A stretch of 64,000 bases of DNA from Thozetella sp. PMI_491 (lineage: Eukaryota > Ascomycota > Sordariomycetes > Chaetosphaeriales > Chaetosphaeriaceae): contig MU270023.1 of the NCBI GenBank assembly GCA_021432635.1, positions 62,001 to 126,000 on the forward strand, in the 5' to 3' direction. Both the position numbers and the translations under genes were made by a program. This document shows, piece after piece, positions 23,041-34,699 of the stretch. The first letter of the stretch is position 1. Each line of letters opens with the position of its first letter. The notes under the pieces were generated by a model. It was not told the DNA's origin. It made no database searches and saw nothing but the letters and a program-made list of their open reading frames with translations.

Positions 23041-25033
23041 TACTAAATTACTGGCAGACACATGGGTAAGCTGGTGGACTGATGCAAACAAGAAGAACCC
23101 AGCCGAGGAATTAGGAATGTACTTGGGGGTATACGCCATGATCACAACGCTATCATTACTGACGTTGACAGTATCCATTCTGTGAGATACGCAGGCACCA
23201 ACACATCGAACGTGCCTAGCTAACGCTGAAGGTGTTAGACTCATGCTAGTGCCCATGGTGAAGAGATCTGCCGAGACCTTCACTGGGTTGTTCTCAAAGC
23301 CGTCATGCAGTAAGTTAACGATTGAAGAGAATCTCACGGAAAGGTATCGTGGCTGAATTTCCGTTTCAGTAGTGCCCCAATGGCTTTCTTCACAACAACA
23401 GATGCAAGAGTGACCACGAACCGCTTCAGCCAAGACATGACGTTGGTCGACATGGAGCTGCCCACTGCTGCAATTAATTCTCTCGTCAGTGAGTAAGACC
23501 TGTGATCCACACGATCTAGCCCTCTGTTGACACTGGATGCCAGTATATACTTCGTGTCTTGCCCAGCTGGTTCTCCTTTCGGTCATCACCCGATATTTTG
23601 CCATCGCGGGGCCTTTCTGCGCCGCAGTCATGTTCGCCATCCAGCGCGCCTACCTCCGCACGTCTCGGCAGCTGCGGCTTCTTGACCTTGAGGCCAAATC
23701 GCCGCTCTACTCTCACTTCCACGAAAACCCTTACCGGCCTTTCTGCGATCCACGCATTGAGATGGCAGAGCTAGTCCCAGTCCAAGAATGCTCGACTGTT
23801 TAATATATCAACGCAACCGTGCTTCCTTCTCTTATGTGCACAAAGCTGGCTGAAGCTTGTTCTTGACATGACCGTAGCTGGCATCGCCGTGCTCACTGTC
23901 GGCCTTGCTGCAGCCCTGCAAGGAATGGTGAAACCGGGGGTTGTGGGGGTAGCGCTTGTCAATGTGATGATGTTCAGCATTTCTATTAATCTCCTCATTT
24001 CGAGCTGGACGTCCCTGGAGACGTCACTGGGCGCCATTTTGCGTATCAAAACTTTTGAGGAAGACACCGTCTCGGAAGACCTGACGGGCGAGGACGCAAA
24101 AGTCCCCATGGATTGGCCGACGCAAGGAGCACTAACGTTCGATCATGTAACGGCGAGTTATGGGTATGTTGTCTCCATCCTGGTAGCAAATGTCACTTTT
24201 CGATCTATCCTAACTGACATGTTCCATCTCATACAGCGACGAGCCTATTCTCGCGCTAGATAATCTCAGCTTGAGCATCAAACTTGGCGAGAAGATCGGA
24301 ATTTGCGGCAGCAGCGGCAGGTAAGAATTCTTTCTAGAGTCTCGAGGCATCATTGAGTATTTTGAACACTAGTGGCAAGAGCACTCTGGCCTTGGCCCTG
24401 TTCCGCATGATAGAGCTATCAGAGGGGACGATATATGTGGATGGGCAAGACATCAAAACTGTGCCCAGAAATATTGTGCGTTCGAACCTTGTCGCCATTC
24501 CACAGGACCAATTTCATTTTAATAGTTCAGTGCGTCTCAATATCGACCCTTTAAAGCGGCACTCCGACGCCGCAATCCTAGCGGCGTTTAGCAACGTCCA
24601 GCTAGAGGACACGATAGTGAAGAAGGGAGGCATAGACGTCCTCGTCGATGAGATCCAGCTCTCACATGGCCAAAAGCAGCTATTGAGTCTCGCCAGGGCA
24701 CTCCTTCAATCAGGCCGGATTATTGTGTTGGATGAAGTGACAAGCAGCTATGTGTCGCCCACCGCTTGTGCCAATTGGTCGAGTCCGTCACAGCCACTAA
24801 CATAGCACAGTGTCGATCACGAAACAGAAAAGACTGCGGTGGATGTAATTCGCTCCCACTTCGAAGGTCGGACTGTCATGGCCATTGCACACCGTCTGAA
24901 CACGATCCTAGAGTTTGATAGGATAGCTGTGTTCGATGGAGGCAAGCTGATCGAGCTAAACACTCCGGCAGCTTTGCTTTCGAGAGATGGGACATTCAGT
25001 AAGTTGTATAGGGCGTATTGCGCTCATTCCTGA
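23041..25033 (+). pseudogene. decayed half of an ABCC (MRP-type) transporter
   Basis: Pieces match, in order, the second membrane domain and second nucleotide-binding domain of a fungal multidrug-resistance-associated ABC transporter: TWVSWWTDANKKN, PMAFFTTTDARVTTNRFSQ, YFAIAGPFCAAVMF, LDMTVAGIAVLTVGLAAAL, then Walker A CGSSGSGKST (across an intron), LSHGQKQLLSLARAL (signature with H for the usual G) and Walker B IIVLDE, and the tail VDHETEKTAVDVIRSHFEG to LYRAYCAHS. Breaks are visible: one base is missing near 23266, one is extra in the run of A near 23723 followed by a stop at about 23772, and the donor of the last intron (near 24749) reads CT where GT is expected. The first half of the transporter is absent. 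It is therefore a truncated pseudogene, although its nucleotide-binding part is well preserved, suggesting recent decay. Confidence 0.85.
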
Positions 25034-25114
25034 GGAACTTAGGAAGAACACCCATAGACCTCAATGCCAATAACTGCCTTACCCCAGCAACCAGCTATAT
25101 GTAACTGAAGATCA

Positions 25115-26939
25115 TCAAGTCAGCGCATGGAGGCGCGTGTAAACCCAATTCGCTGCCTTGACGCTTGGTGTATCAAATACGCGAGTGCCCAGTTCAGCGA
25201 GGTAGAGAAAAAAGATCAGGCTTGTAAAGGCGCAGAAGAAGAAATTCGGCTCGAGACCATACGGTCCAACATCTCGGAACGGCCAAAATGGTAGGTCAGC
25301 CCACTTATTGTTAAGATGGAACAGGTCCAAGGCCGATTCGATTTCGGTCGGGTCTTGGCGGCTGTATACGCCAGTGAGCCAGAAGAGAGGTTCTGAAATG
25401 ACAGAGATCAAGTATCCGTGGATCAGGTAAAGCGTGAAAGAGATCCGACCTAGGTCTAGATTGCAGGATGGTTAGCAACCGTAGACATGCAAGGAGGGGA
25501 ACTGAGAGAACATACATTGTGAGAAGCGCCACTCGAAAAATCCCCGCAGCCAGTTAAGTCCCTGGGCAGCGGTAATGATCATCCCAGCGCCCCAGAAGAA
25601 CCAAAACCAGCGGTACGAGAAGAAGCCGTATGCGGGCGGAAGGAGGGCTCGGTAGGGATTCCAGATAGGGCAAAACGGAAATGTCTTCTTCATATCCATG
25701 GATTGGTCTGCCGGCACGCTCCCCAGCCACAGCCCCGTGACTAGCAACAGATGCAAAATGGCGCTATACAAGCGTGGCCGGCTGGTGAGCGCGCGTACCG
25801 GCCGGTCCCAGGGAAACCGCAGATGGAGTGTCGAAGACTCCGAGGCGAGCAGGCCGGCCTCTGCAAAGAGCATGCCGGCGAGGAACGAAGCGTACCAGAC
25901 ACCCTGGGTAAAAAATACGAGGTAAAGCATCATGGTGATGGTGGCGTAGATGCGCACGCGATGGTTGACCTGGTGGAAGGCGAAGAGCCACACAAACAGG
26001 AGCATAGACCCGCGCATCTCGACCGGGATGGTCCATGTGTGCAGGTTGTACTTGGAGAAGCGCATCTCTCGGCCGAGGACGTGGGCAAAATCAGCCGTAT
26101 CGAGGAGCCACACGCCTAGCTCGGCGAATATGTTGGATTGCCTCTCACGGCCGGCCGCTGTCAGATCGAAAACATGCCACGCCGTGAGCCAAGCCAATGT
26201 GCTCGAAGCCACGGGCAAGATGAGCCGGATCGGCCGGCGGAAAATGGCAGACTGGATCACCTAGAGCTGGGTTAGTTCAGACGGACTGGATTCGGGACGG
26301 ACGTCCGGGTATGCAAGCAGGGGGGATGCTGCAGCTCCGTGTCGCGGTATGACCCGTTCCCTGACTCGAGCTCCAGGTGGGGAACCTGCGACATGCAACG
26401 AACCAAGGGGGGCTGGGGCTGGTATCAATGTGGCACCATGTCGGGAAGGGTTCACAACGGATGTGCACACATACCTCGACGAAGTCGTCAATACGCTCCT
26501 CGTGCAGGAGGCCGATCAGCTTGCGACTCAGGACATAGCCGGAGATGGTGAAGAAGATGGTGACGGAGAACTGGCCGCCGGAGAAGAAGACGCGCACAAA
26601 CGGCCACATGGCCGGGGAAGTGCGAGGGACGCCGGGCGACACCTCGTAGCCATTGCAGTATTCGAGATCGTGGTGTGAGGTGACAGACAGATGCACCCAG
26701 CACACTATAAGGGCGGCCCACCCGCGCAGGCCGTCGAGCCAGGCCGTCCGGGCTAGCGAGCGATGGCCGCCTGGCCGGTGCGGTTGCAAGATCTCGGGTC
26801 GCAGGGCGTGCAAGATGGATGTGGCGATCCGACCGGCCGACATAGCCGGAGGTTTGTCCGAGAACACTTCGGACCCGGAGCCGCGGTCGACCCAGTTGGT
26901 GTGCTCGTCCATCGGGAGTGGCGGCGGGACCTGCCGCAT
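25115..26939 (-). CDS. acyltransferase-3 family membrane protein
   Basis: Exons 26939-26475, 26260-25516 and 25455-25115 encode about 516 residues of an integral membrane O-acyltransferase of the acyltransferase-3 family. The typical opening WLDGLRGWAALIVCWVHL is followed by a row of about ten hydrophobic spans; other family-like places are FFTISGYVLSRK, FSKYNLHTWTIPVEMRGSM, and FTLYLIHGYLISVI. Such proteins move acyl groups onto sugars, lipids or secondary metabolites at membranes. The frame is open upstream of 26939 without another ATG, so that codon (MRQVPPPLPM) is taken as start; MDEHTNW nine residues on is an alternative. Introns have GTATGT donors and CTAAC branch points. It begins about 80 bases beyond the end of the ABC transporter relic on the opposite strand. 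Its substrate is unknown. Confidence 0.85.
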
Positions 26940-27726
26940 GGCGTCGACGCCCGGTGTCCCAGCGGTGGCCGGCGCGCGTCTGGTTGCTGGATTATTCCTC
27001 CCCCAGCTCACACGACCGCGCTTTCACTTTCGGCCTGCCTCTTTCGCAAACCTAAGATAGCCAGACGGGACGGCCGTAGCAGCAGTTTGCCGCATCTCGA
27101 CTTTATACCAGGGCGTGGCTTGTCTGGGCGCTAGCGTGAAACTTCGTTTCAGTGCGTGCGCGGCTCTGGCCTGGCTGGCACATGCCCAGTTTCTGACGAA
27201 AGCCTGCGCGAGGCGCCCTCGTGCGGCCGAGGCCCTGGGACTCCTGGGAGAGGGCACCGCCACTGCCTGTTTCGTCCGAGTCCAAGCGCACGTGAACCCT
27301 CTGCTCAGCCTAAAGTGTCGTGCGCCCGGAGCGGGCGAATAGGAGGCGCCATGCATCACCCCAAAGAAGAAATGCCAGACAGATGAATGGAGTTCGGATG
27401 AGTTCCCCGATACAGTAGGTGGCACCTGGGCGAAGTTGAAACGAGTAGTAGTATTTGGGTATTGTTCGCTGTTGCAAGGCCAATGGCATTAGAATTATAC
27501 AGTGAAGAGCATATTGAACGCTGGCGTGACTGCAACCCTTTCCCTCGCCCCCTTAGCGCAAATCGTCAAAATCGTCACCAACTCCCGGGCCTTAGCGTCG
27601 TGCAGTAGGAGCCGAAGTTGGCCCCACTTCCCCGTAGCGAGCTCCGGCTCCAACTCTGAATCGTAGTCTGTCGTAAGTTTGGTGGACCTTGCGCAGCGAC
27701 ACTGCCACGCGGGCGGCAGTGCTCCT
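26940..27726. other. upstream region of the acyltransferase gene, no gene seen
   Basis: GC-rich sequence with overlapping short open frames on both strands, none with a recognisable motif. It separates the acyltransferase gene from the small membrane protein gene. Confidence 0.5.
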
Positions 27727-28197
27727 TCATATGTCTATAAAGATGGTGCCGCTGTGATATGTTAGATCTTTTCCTTTTCCCCTTTCAGCCGATTGCAGTA
27801 TTCGATCGAATACGGAAGCTTCGGGCTGGACCGGACGGATATATATAGACTATGCTCCATCTAGGATTGGAGATACTCACTTGCTTGGTCGGTCGTTGAG
27901 CGCAATGACGAGAGAGTCCTTCAGGGTCCCCACAAAGGGCATGAGAACCCAGGTGTACAGGACCATGACCACAGGACTGAGGCAGCGAAGAGCCAGGTGG
28001 ACCAGCAGCCAGGTCAGAAGAGACGTGACTATGTAGAAGACGAATCGTTCCGCTGGCGAGTAGACGTAGACGCCAAAGGTGACCTCTAGCTGGTACTTGC
28101 GCAGCCAGGCATAGTGGCCAATGGCGTGCACCAGCTGCATCGACCTCCCCAGGAGGGACTTGGAGGGCTTGAGGTCCATGGAGTGTTGTTGGGACAT
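27727..28197 (-). CDS. serine palmitoyltransferase small-subunit-like membrane protein
   Basis: A small protein of about 114 residues with two hydrophobic spans. The stretch LRKYQLEVTFGVYVYSPAER followed by FVFYIVTSLLTWLL resembles the SPT small subunit-like family, whose members have a W/Y-x2-YQ...VT...SPxER pattern and boost serine palmitoyltransferase, the first step of sphingolipid synthesis in the endoplasmic reticulum. A second hydrophobic stretch (VVMVLYTWVLMPFVG) follows. The first exon (28197-27881) can end either at a stop at 27877 or, more likely, splice by a GTGAGT donor at 27880 to a 25-base exon at 27751-27727 after a CTAAC branch point and CACAG acceptor, changing the end to NGTIFIDI. 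The family assignment rests on one short motif and is moderate. Confidence 0.55.
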
Positions 28198-30131
28198 TTT
28201 AAGCGTATTACACTGTGCGTACCTTGCGTACCTTAGCTTGCTGCGAGGTTGATGTCAGGCACGAACGCTCAGGAGGACCGCGCCGGCAGTTTATAGGAAG
28301 CCGGCGCCGAACATAGACGATGACATCGTGCAGGTGGAGTCTCTGTGCGGGTGGCTCGGCTTGTCTCCCAGTAAGCACCATCGCGAGTCGTGATTCACGT
28401 TGGACCACGAGGCCCTGTATTTGGTCTGCATAGCGTGTTGTTTAGTAATTTGATAGCATAGGGTTTTTCTCTAAGGGATCCCGGCCATGACCCCGGAGGA
28501 GGATTCTGCTCGATTCTTGGTCGATCGGGTTTACCCCTTTCTCTAGCCGCCTTTCGAGCACCAAAATTCACATGTGATTGAAGAATTTGCGACGACATTT
28601 TTTTTCCTTCGTCTGGTTCTCACGACACGCAATATGGGCTAATAGGCGTGGAACTTCCTCGAATACTCCAAGTCAGAAAGTGTACATTCGTGAGCCGGAA
28701 TTCCGTCTGTCCCTAACAGAAGTGGGCCAGGGGTACCAGCGTTTGGGCGGTGTCCTCAGGAGGAATGATGTCAGTGATAACAACCCCAGATAACCCACAA
28801 GGCCGTGGCTACCCCGCCGACGTCACTCCGACTCGGCACCTCCGGGACACACAGCTTCAGAAGTCATCGGGCTGGACCTAGCTTATTGACGATGACGTAG
28901 CGCATCGCCTAGGCCGGTGGATGCGACAGCCTCATGCTTCCATTTTCTGGCGCTCCCAGCAAGGTTGCCGGGGGTATTTTGGCCAGTGCCCAGAGTGTGT
29001 CCAGCGTCTTGGGCGGCCGTACTGTCGCTGGAGAGTTGTCTTCGCGCCTTGTTTGTTTGGGAGGGACGTGGCGCATAGTGCAGCCCCAGGTCCGCTCCAG
29101 CGGTGACCCATGGGCTTGAGATTGGCACCCGTCCAGCGCGCCCACCCGTGCAGGGTCCTTGCTAGAACCTCCCGCCACCGCGGCCAATCAGTGCAAGTAC
29201 CAAGCTGCAACACGCTTGCCAACAAACCTGGTTGGCAGCTTGTCCTCCGATCAATTGTGCACTCGGCGCCCCTGTAGATCGGCTCTGGCATAAAGTTGGG
29301 CATTAATTGCCGGGCTCCTACCTACTGCAGAGAGCGGTCTGGCTCCAGCTCAGCATAGATAAGACGAAAGAGGCCTAGGGGAACCGCACGTCATCGGCGA
29401 TGAGGCTTTTCGGCCCGGCACACATATCCGATGTCAACTTTTGAGCAAGGATTCTCTGTTTTGGTATTCTTACAGAGCTGCGGGTGGCAGGCGATGAGGG
29501 AGCCAGGCGACGCCACAGCCGTAGTCAAGCGCCGACGACTGTTTCCGTCGTACGCGCCGCTATCACAGCAGAGAAGGCGTGAGAGCAGCCTTTGTCCGTT
29601 TCGTCTGCCATCGTCCATCGAATCATTTGCTGTAGGTACATACTGCACTTTTGACTTTCTCAAAATGGTGCGGACTAACTGCCACGCCACGCCGCTATCT
29701 ATGCCTTTCGCGGTGAAAAGCTTTGCGCCTTGGCTCTCACATACTAGGCCAAGGAATTTCCACTATTCCACAACTATCCATAACAAAGACATGAAGCAGT
29801 CTCGGGCCCGTTATTTGATCAGATATGTTGTGGCTTGGTTCTCTGGCCGTTCTATGCGATGGCGATGCGACAGTTTTTGGTAAACCGCGATTGGGTCACT
29901 AGTCACGTGAGTACCTTTACCCTTGCGAGCTGTACAACATTATCTTGCGAGGCTGTATATGAGTTTTTCCCCACCCAGGGCTATTCCCCGCAAAGTAGGT
30001 ATCCCCATAGAGATGCGGTGAGAGTGGGCTTGTATATTTCCTTGTAGTGATGTTCATAGGAAGGATTCAATGCAACTGTACACTCCATTTTTAAGCCATA
30101 TCATTATGTCGCATGTAAACCCGCGCTATCC
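28198..30131. other. intergenic stretch of 1.9 kb
   Basis: No frame with family resemblance or convincing splice structure was found on either strand. Open frames near 28900-29300 overlap in several frames in GC-rich sequence and look like chance. Confidence 0.5.
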
Positions 30132-32793
30132 TCATTGATCTTGGGCTAATGTATGAATCAGAGTGTATAGATCCTCTGTCAACAGGGGCAATGGGTGCCC
30201 TTTCGAGGCAAAGTTTTCTTGGAAAATTTCGTCCATAACTTCCGACACTATCCGTGGGTTGTCAAGCCGAGTCATCTGGCCACCTACATTAATGCAGGGA
30301 CAGCCTCGTCCCGATTTTAAAAACGAACGAGATTCGACTGTTTCATGCTGATCTAGGGCAACGATTGGAGCCCGGACCGGATCCCTGTCTTTTTCGGAAC
30401 GTTCTAGAAGAACTGTAAACACCCAGAGCGTGAGACAGGCCTGATAGACTGCCACGGAGTAGAACCCTCCCAGTTCCACGGGCGGAAACAACCGGGCAGC
30501 TCGAAGAATTTGGCCAGCGTGCCAGATAGCGCGGCAGCTTTCACCGGAGTGCAGCCACTTTTCCAGAGCCGGTAGTACGTTATCGAAGTCATCCGCCTCA
30601 AAACGACTTGCAAACCTTCCCATGTCCTCCGGGGATGAGTGAAGATAGAGCAGGACCATTTCGCTCAGTAGCATGCTGGCGGGAGTCAAAATCTTCAGTG
30701 CTGAAAAGTCCTGCACTATTGCCTGGATATCCTTGCACAGCTCTTTCCGCTGCATTTCCATCAATAGGCCCGAGGTTGTGTTAGCGAACGGTTGCAACGA
30801 CAGGGAGCGCGACTCTAGGAACAGCCAAGTTCTGCCCCACAGTGCGTGAAGAATTGCGTGAGCAGCGAGATTGACATCTACAAAATCTTTATTCTCATTT
30901 AGCAGGGTCCGATCATGCATGGCCTCGATGATTGTGATCTCTTTTTGTTGCGCCGGTTTGGCTAAAAACCGAGCTTTCCATAGCTCCGGACTCGCCGCAT
31001 CCCAAAGGTCGCGGGAAGCCGGCAGCGCGAATGTAATCTCCGATGTAGACAAGATGGGGGCGCGGCCGAAAGAAATAGACGCGCGCATATCGTTGACGAA
31101 GACGCGAAGAGTCAGTCTATACCTATATATTAGAGACAATTCGACGGAGAAAAAGAGCCAAGCCATACTTGCCGTTTAAATGCTTCTCGCTCAACCCATG
31201 TATGCCATTTGCGCCGTAGTTCATCTCCCTGGTCCTCAAACTTGGGTACAACGGGGGGCAAATAGTAGCTCTTGCGTAAAGCTCCAGCTCGGCGAATCAT
31301 CTTACTTCGTTCAGTACAGCTTTGTATGAACTAGAGAGGGATGCTTACCGATGGGGTGGTATGGGCATGACCTTCGGCAATTTCGATTTTCTTCTGGACG
31401 CCGCTCCATAGGCTAGCCTCGATCGAGAGAAAACCCGTTTGCAAAGCCTGGAGAGCTACAGTGAGGGTATTATCCTCCAACTGGCCCGAGCAGATTGCCC
31501 GTCTCACAATCTCCTGTAACGAAAGACCTAACTTTTGAGCGCTAGAAACGGCAAACATGGTGGAACCGGCGCCTATTATAGCAGCTAGCAGCTCGTATCG
31601 GCACTGGTTAGGGTCGAACGTAGCGGCGTGTACTATCGTATCCACGCGGGAGTGTTCCTTGACAAAGAAGGTCTGCATGAGAACATTGAAGATGGACAAG
31701 GAAGGAAAGGATGCGACGCTGGGCTGGAAACCGGCGAATTTCACAGTGAGAGATAGAATCCCGTCGCGCGGCCCATATTCTGTTATTCGAGGAAGCTTCA
31801 GAGGGGACTGGCTGGTCTCCTGGGCTTCCCGGCCCTGCAGAACTTGTCTTTCATCGACAAATAGATGCTGGCAGTCTAAATAGGCGGCTTCGCGGGAAGG
31901 AACCCAGACCCAAAGTGATTTCTTGAAAGCCTCGTGACGTATGGCGGACCAGCCGGACGATTCTTTCTTCGAAGCCCGGGGGGTGGATGGGGCTCGTATG
32001 ATGGACAAAGATGCGTCGGCGGAAGAGGACAGCATTTCGGACAGGTTGAAGTCCAGAGCACCTAGGGACTGCTCCTCTACAGGTGCTATAGGTCCAAGCA
32101 CCATGGAAGCAGTTGGCCAGCCGATGGTCGGAACCTGGCCGACCGTAGAGATGTCTTCACTGAGGGGGTAGTCCGTACGTATCATGCCGTCAAAAGTTGG
32201 GCAATGCAGCGTCTGACCTAGGGACTCGCCGGGCTGCAGGATGATTTGAGCGGCCAAGTCGTCTGCGAAAGTATAAGGCTCGAAGCTAAGATTGCCGGCG
32301 AGGGGATCCGGGTCAGCGTGCATGGCATGGGCGACACTCTTGGGCGTGCTCTCCTGGCACGAAATATGTCGAGCAACGCATCGTCTGCAGGGCCGCTGGT
32401 TGTTGCATCTGGCTTTGGATTGCACACACGGTTTGCAAGCCTGTATGGCACGCCCACTGTGACTGCTGCCTCCTATCTGCTCCGATGGATCATGGCTGAC
32501 CAGGTGGCGGGCGAGAATGTCCCTACACGAAATTAGCGGGCGTTTGGCGCGTGCTCGGGCAAGGTGGAGCAAACTTTCTATTGAACCGACGGCTGCAATA
32601 GGGACATGCGTGGGGGCGCGAGTTCTCGTCTGTAGAAACAAGTTAGAATTATCGGCCAGGCGCAGTGAGTGGTGGGCGCCGGCGGTAGGAGCTTACGGGA
32701 GAGTGCATGGCGCCTGAGGTGATCAAGTCGCTCGTAGCGCCGGGAGCATATCGGGCACTCGTGTTTGCCTGCTACCTGGTCCCTTCCGTCCAT
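30132..32793 (-). CDS. transcription factor with two C2H2 fingers and a Zn2Cys6 cluster
   Basis: A nuclear regulator of about 814 residues in five exons: 32793-32697, 32629-32575, 32522-31349, 31300-31173 and 31122-30132. Finger 1 is C13-x2-C16-x12-H29-x3-H33 and finger 2 is C41-x2-C44-x12-H57-x3-H61; introns split the codon of H33 and of K51, so splicing completes both fingers. A fungal binuclear cluster follows at C80-x2-C-x6-C-x5-C-x2-C-x6-C106. The rest, from about residue 250, is a fungal-specific transcription factor domain (LTVKFAGFQPSVASFPSLSI, HSRVDTIVHAATFDPN, FRVF-like LRVFVNDMRASI). The fourth intron (31172-31123) appears to be a GC-AG intron with donor GCAAGT, since only that restores the frame. 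The start is the first ATG before finger 1. It is divergent from the reductase gene at 33617, sharing an 820-base intergenic region, which suggests it may control that gene. Confidence 0.88.
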
Positions 32794-33616
32794 TGCCAGT
32801 ACCTCGGCCCCCACGGGGACTTCTCGTTCAAGTGGGTTTGAGAGTCCTACGCCTTAGGTAACCAAGTGGTGAGCAAAAGCATCACACCAGGATGATGGAT
32901 GAGGATGGGGGTGGGAAGGGGAAGATGCTGTAACGCGGTCCGGACCCACCCCCGCGGCCCGCGGCGGTGGGGCAGTGTCTAGCCTCCGCCATGTGATTTA
33001 AAGCAGGATTCTCGGCCTTTGTCTAGTTAGGTAGGTAAGCAGCCTAATGCAGGGGCGCCTACCACCTCTCGATAGTATAAATACATATCCTCTAGTTTGA
33101 CATTATATTGTCGGCGGGAGTAAGGCCACGGCATCATAGGCAGAGTAGTCGACTCATTAATTAAACCAAAATCTACCATAGCTTTAACATATTTTCCAAC
33201 CTATTCCAAGCTATTGGACATACATGAAGACTCGATAAATATAGATATATGCTAATCTTGGGAGCTCTGGCTCTCGGAAGGGAGAGCAGCCAATCGAGAA
33301 CCTGCTCTCAAGCCTACCGCCACGGGCCGCGCGGGCCGCATGGGGCCGGAAAGTTTAGAATCCACGGCACTCCGCTGCAATCACGTAGGCAGGGCAGCGT
33401 CAGTTGCAGTACCGCCACATGTATAAACAACCAGACGCAGGCAGGTTGATCCCACAGACTCTGCTTCGTCTAAGCAGTCTGAGACGTCCTCTCCCGTCCA
33501 GTACTACTTAAACATATAATCAACATTAGTTAACACCTCATCCTGGTTATAACCATAATAATAGCACTGCAGACTTGAACTTTACAGCCAAACGAACGCA
33601 ATTCCACCGCCTCAAC
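32794..33616. promoter_or_regulatory. shared divergent promoter region
   Basis: Between the regulator and the reductase, transcribed away from each other. TATAAATA occurs at 33076-33083 and a TATAAAC word near 33422, about 195 bases before the reductase start. Many inverted CGG-type words, the usual half-sites of Zn2Cys6 proteins, are present (for example around 32955), but none can be assigned. Confidence 0.45.
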
Positions 33617-34699
33617 ATGCCCGCAGCCTCCCATAAAGCCCTCTACGTCGATGAGCACTGCGAATTTTCGGTCCGCTCTGGTTTAAAGGCCCATGAGAAC
33701 GGAGATGGCGAACTCCTGATCGAGACGCTGTTCTCCGGCGTCAATCCTGCAGACATCAAACATTCAACGATCCTTGGCTATCGATCCATGGTTCTCGGCT
33801 ATGACTTTTGCGGGCGCGTCTTATCCGCCCCTGCCGGCTCACCGTTCAAAGACGGTGATATCGTCGCAGGCAACGGAATCCCCAGGATTCGCCGGCCGCT
33901 CAAGTACGGCGCACACCAGAGCGTCCTCGTCTGCCCCGAAGAGATGGTGTGGAAGGTGCCGTCGAACGTCCCGCCCAGCCACGCAGCGGCTCTGACTGTC
34001 GTAGCCATGACGGCGGCTGATGCTATGTACAATGCATTCGCAAAGCCCATGCCAGGCATTCGCACAACTGCTGATCCCGACAAGAGTCCTATGCTGATCT
34101 GGGGTGCTTCCTCTTCTGTCGGTGTCTGCGCGGTGCAGCTCGCACGCGCTAGTGGAGTTCAAAACATCTTCGTGACGGCTTCGCCAGCCCGTCACCAGTT
34201 GCTCCTTTCTCTCGGGGCGACGCAGTGTTTTGACTACGCGTCCCCAACTGTGGTTGAGGATATCCGTGCGGCAGTTGAGGCCCTTGGCCAGGGCCCACTG
34301 GGGTGTGCGCTGGACGCCGTTGGCTCCATGGCGAGCAGTCCGACCTCTGCAGAGATTGTGGCACGCTGCGCGCCAAATCCTTCCACCATTTTGGCTGGCG
34401 TAGTAGCCTTACCGTCAGACAGTCACGGATTCCGGCCGCTTTACGGCGTACCAAAGGAAGAGTTCGTGATGCATTTTAAGGGTCTACCGCAGCCCATAGT
34501 GGCTCCTGCGCGGCCCGCGGACCACTGGAGGGCCTGGGAAGCACTTAAATGGGTCATTGAGAACTACGGGAAGGGGTTTGTGCTTCCCTCGGTGGATGTG
34601 ATTGCAGGGACTGCCGAGGAAGCCTTGATCGCGGTGAAGCAAGTTGGCGAGACTGGCAGGGGATTTGGAAAGACTGTCATTCAGCACCCTATGAAATGA
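33617..34699 (+). CDS. zinc-independent MDR enoyl reductase, ToxD/LovC-like
   Basis: An intronless gene for a 360-residue medium-chain dehydrogenase/reductase. N-terminal GroES-like part (residues 8-130) includes FSGVNPADIKHS and GYDFCGRVL; the NADP(H)-binding Rossmann fold carries WGASSSVGVCAVQLARASG from about 162; the C terminus ends TGRGFGKTVI. The catalytic zinc ligands of alcohol dehydrogenases are absent. This set of features fits the ToxD-like group, which includes trans-acting enoyl reductases that serve polyketide synthases (LovC) as well as enzymes of unknown role. The ATG at 33617 (MPAASHKALYVDE) follows a CAAC context; the open frame further upstream has no ATG. Its divergent pairing with a regulator and nearby acyltransferase hints at a small metabolite pathway, but no synthase gene is present in the window. 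Confidence 0.85.
   Translation: MPAASHKALYVDEHCEFSVRSGLKAHENGDGELLIETLFSGVNPADIKHSTILGYRSMVLGYDFCGRVLSAPAGSPFKDGDIVAGNGIPRIRRPLKYGAHQSVLVCPEEMVWKVPSNVPPSHAAALTVVAMTAADAMYNAFAKPMPGIRTTADPDKSPMLIWGASSSVGVCAVQLARASGVQNIFVTASPARHQLLLSLGATQCFDYASPTVVEDIRAAVEALGQGPLGCALDAVGSMASSPTSAEIVARCAPNPSTILAGVVALPSDSHGFRPLYGVPKEEFVMHFKGLPQPIVAPARPADHWRAWEALKWVIENYGKGFVLPSVDVIAGTAEEALIAVKQVGETGRGFGKTVIQHPMK

Noticed and set aside
29431-29883. 150-codon open frame on the plus strand
   Set aside because: No family resemblance, no conserved composition and no splice partner.
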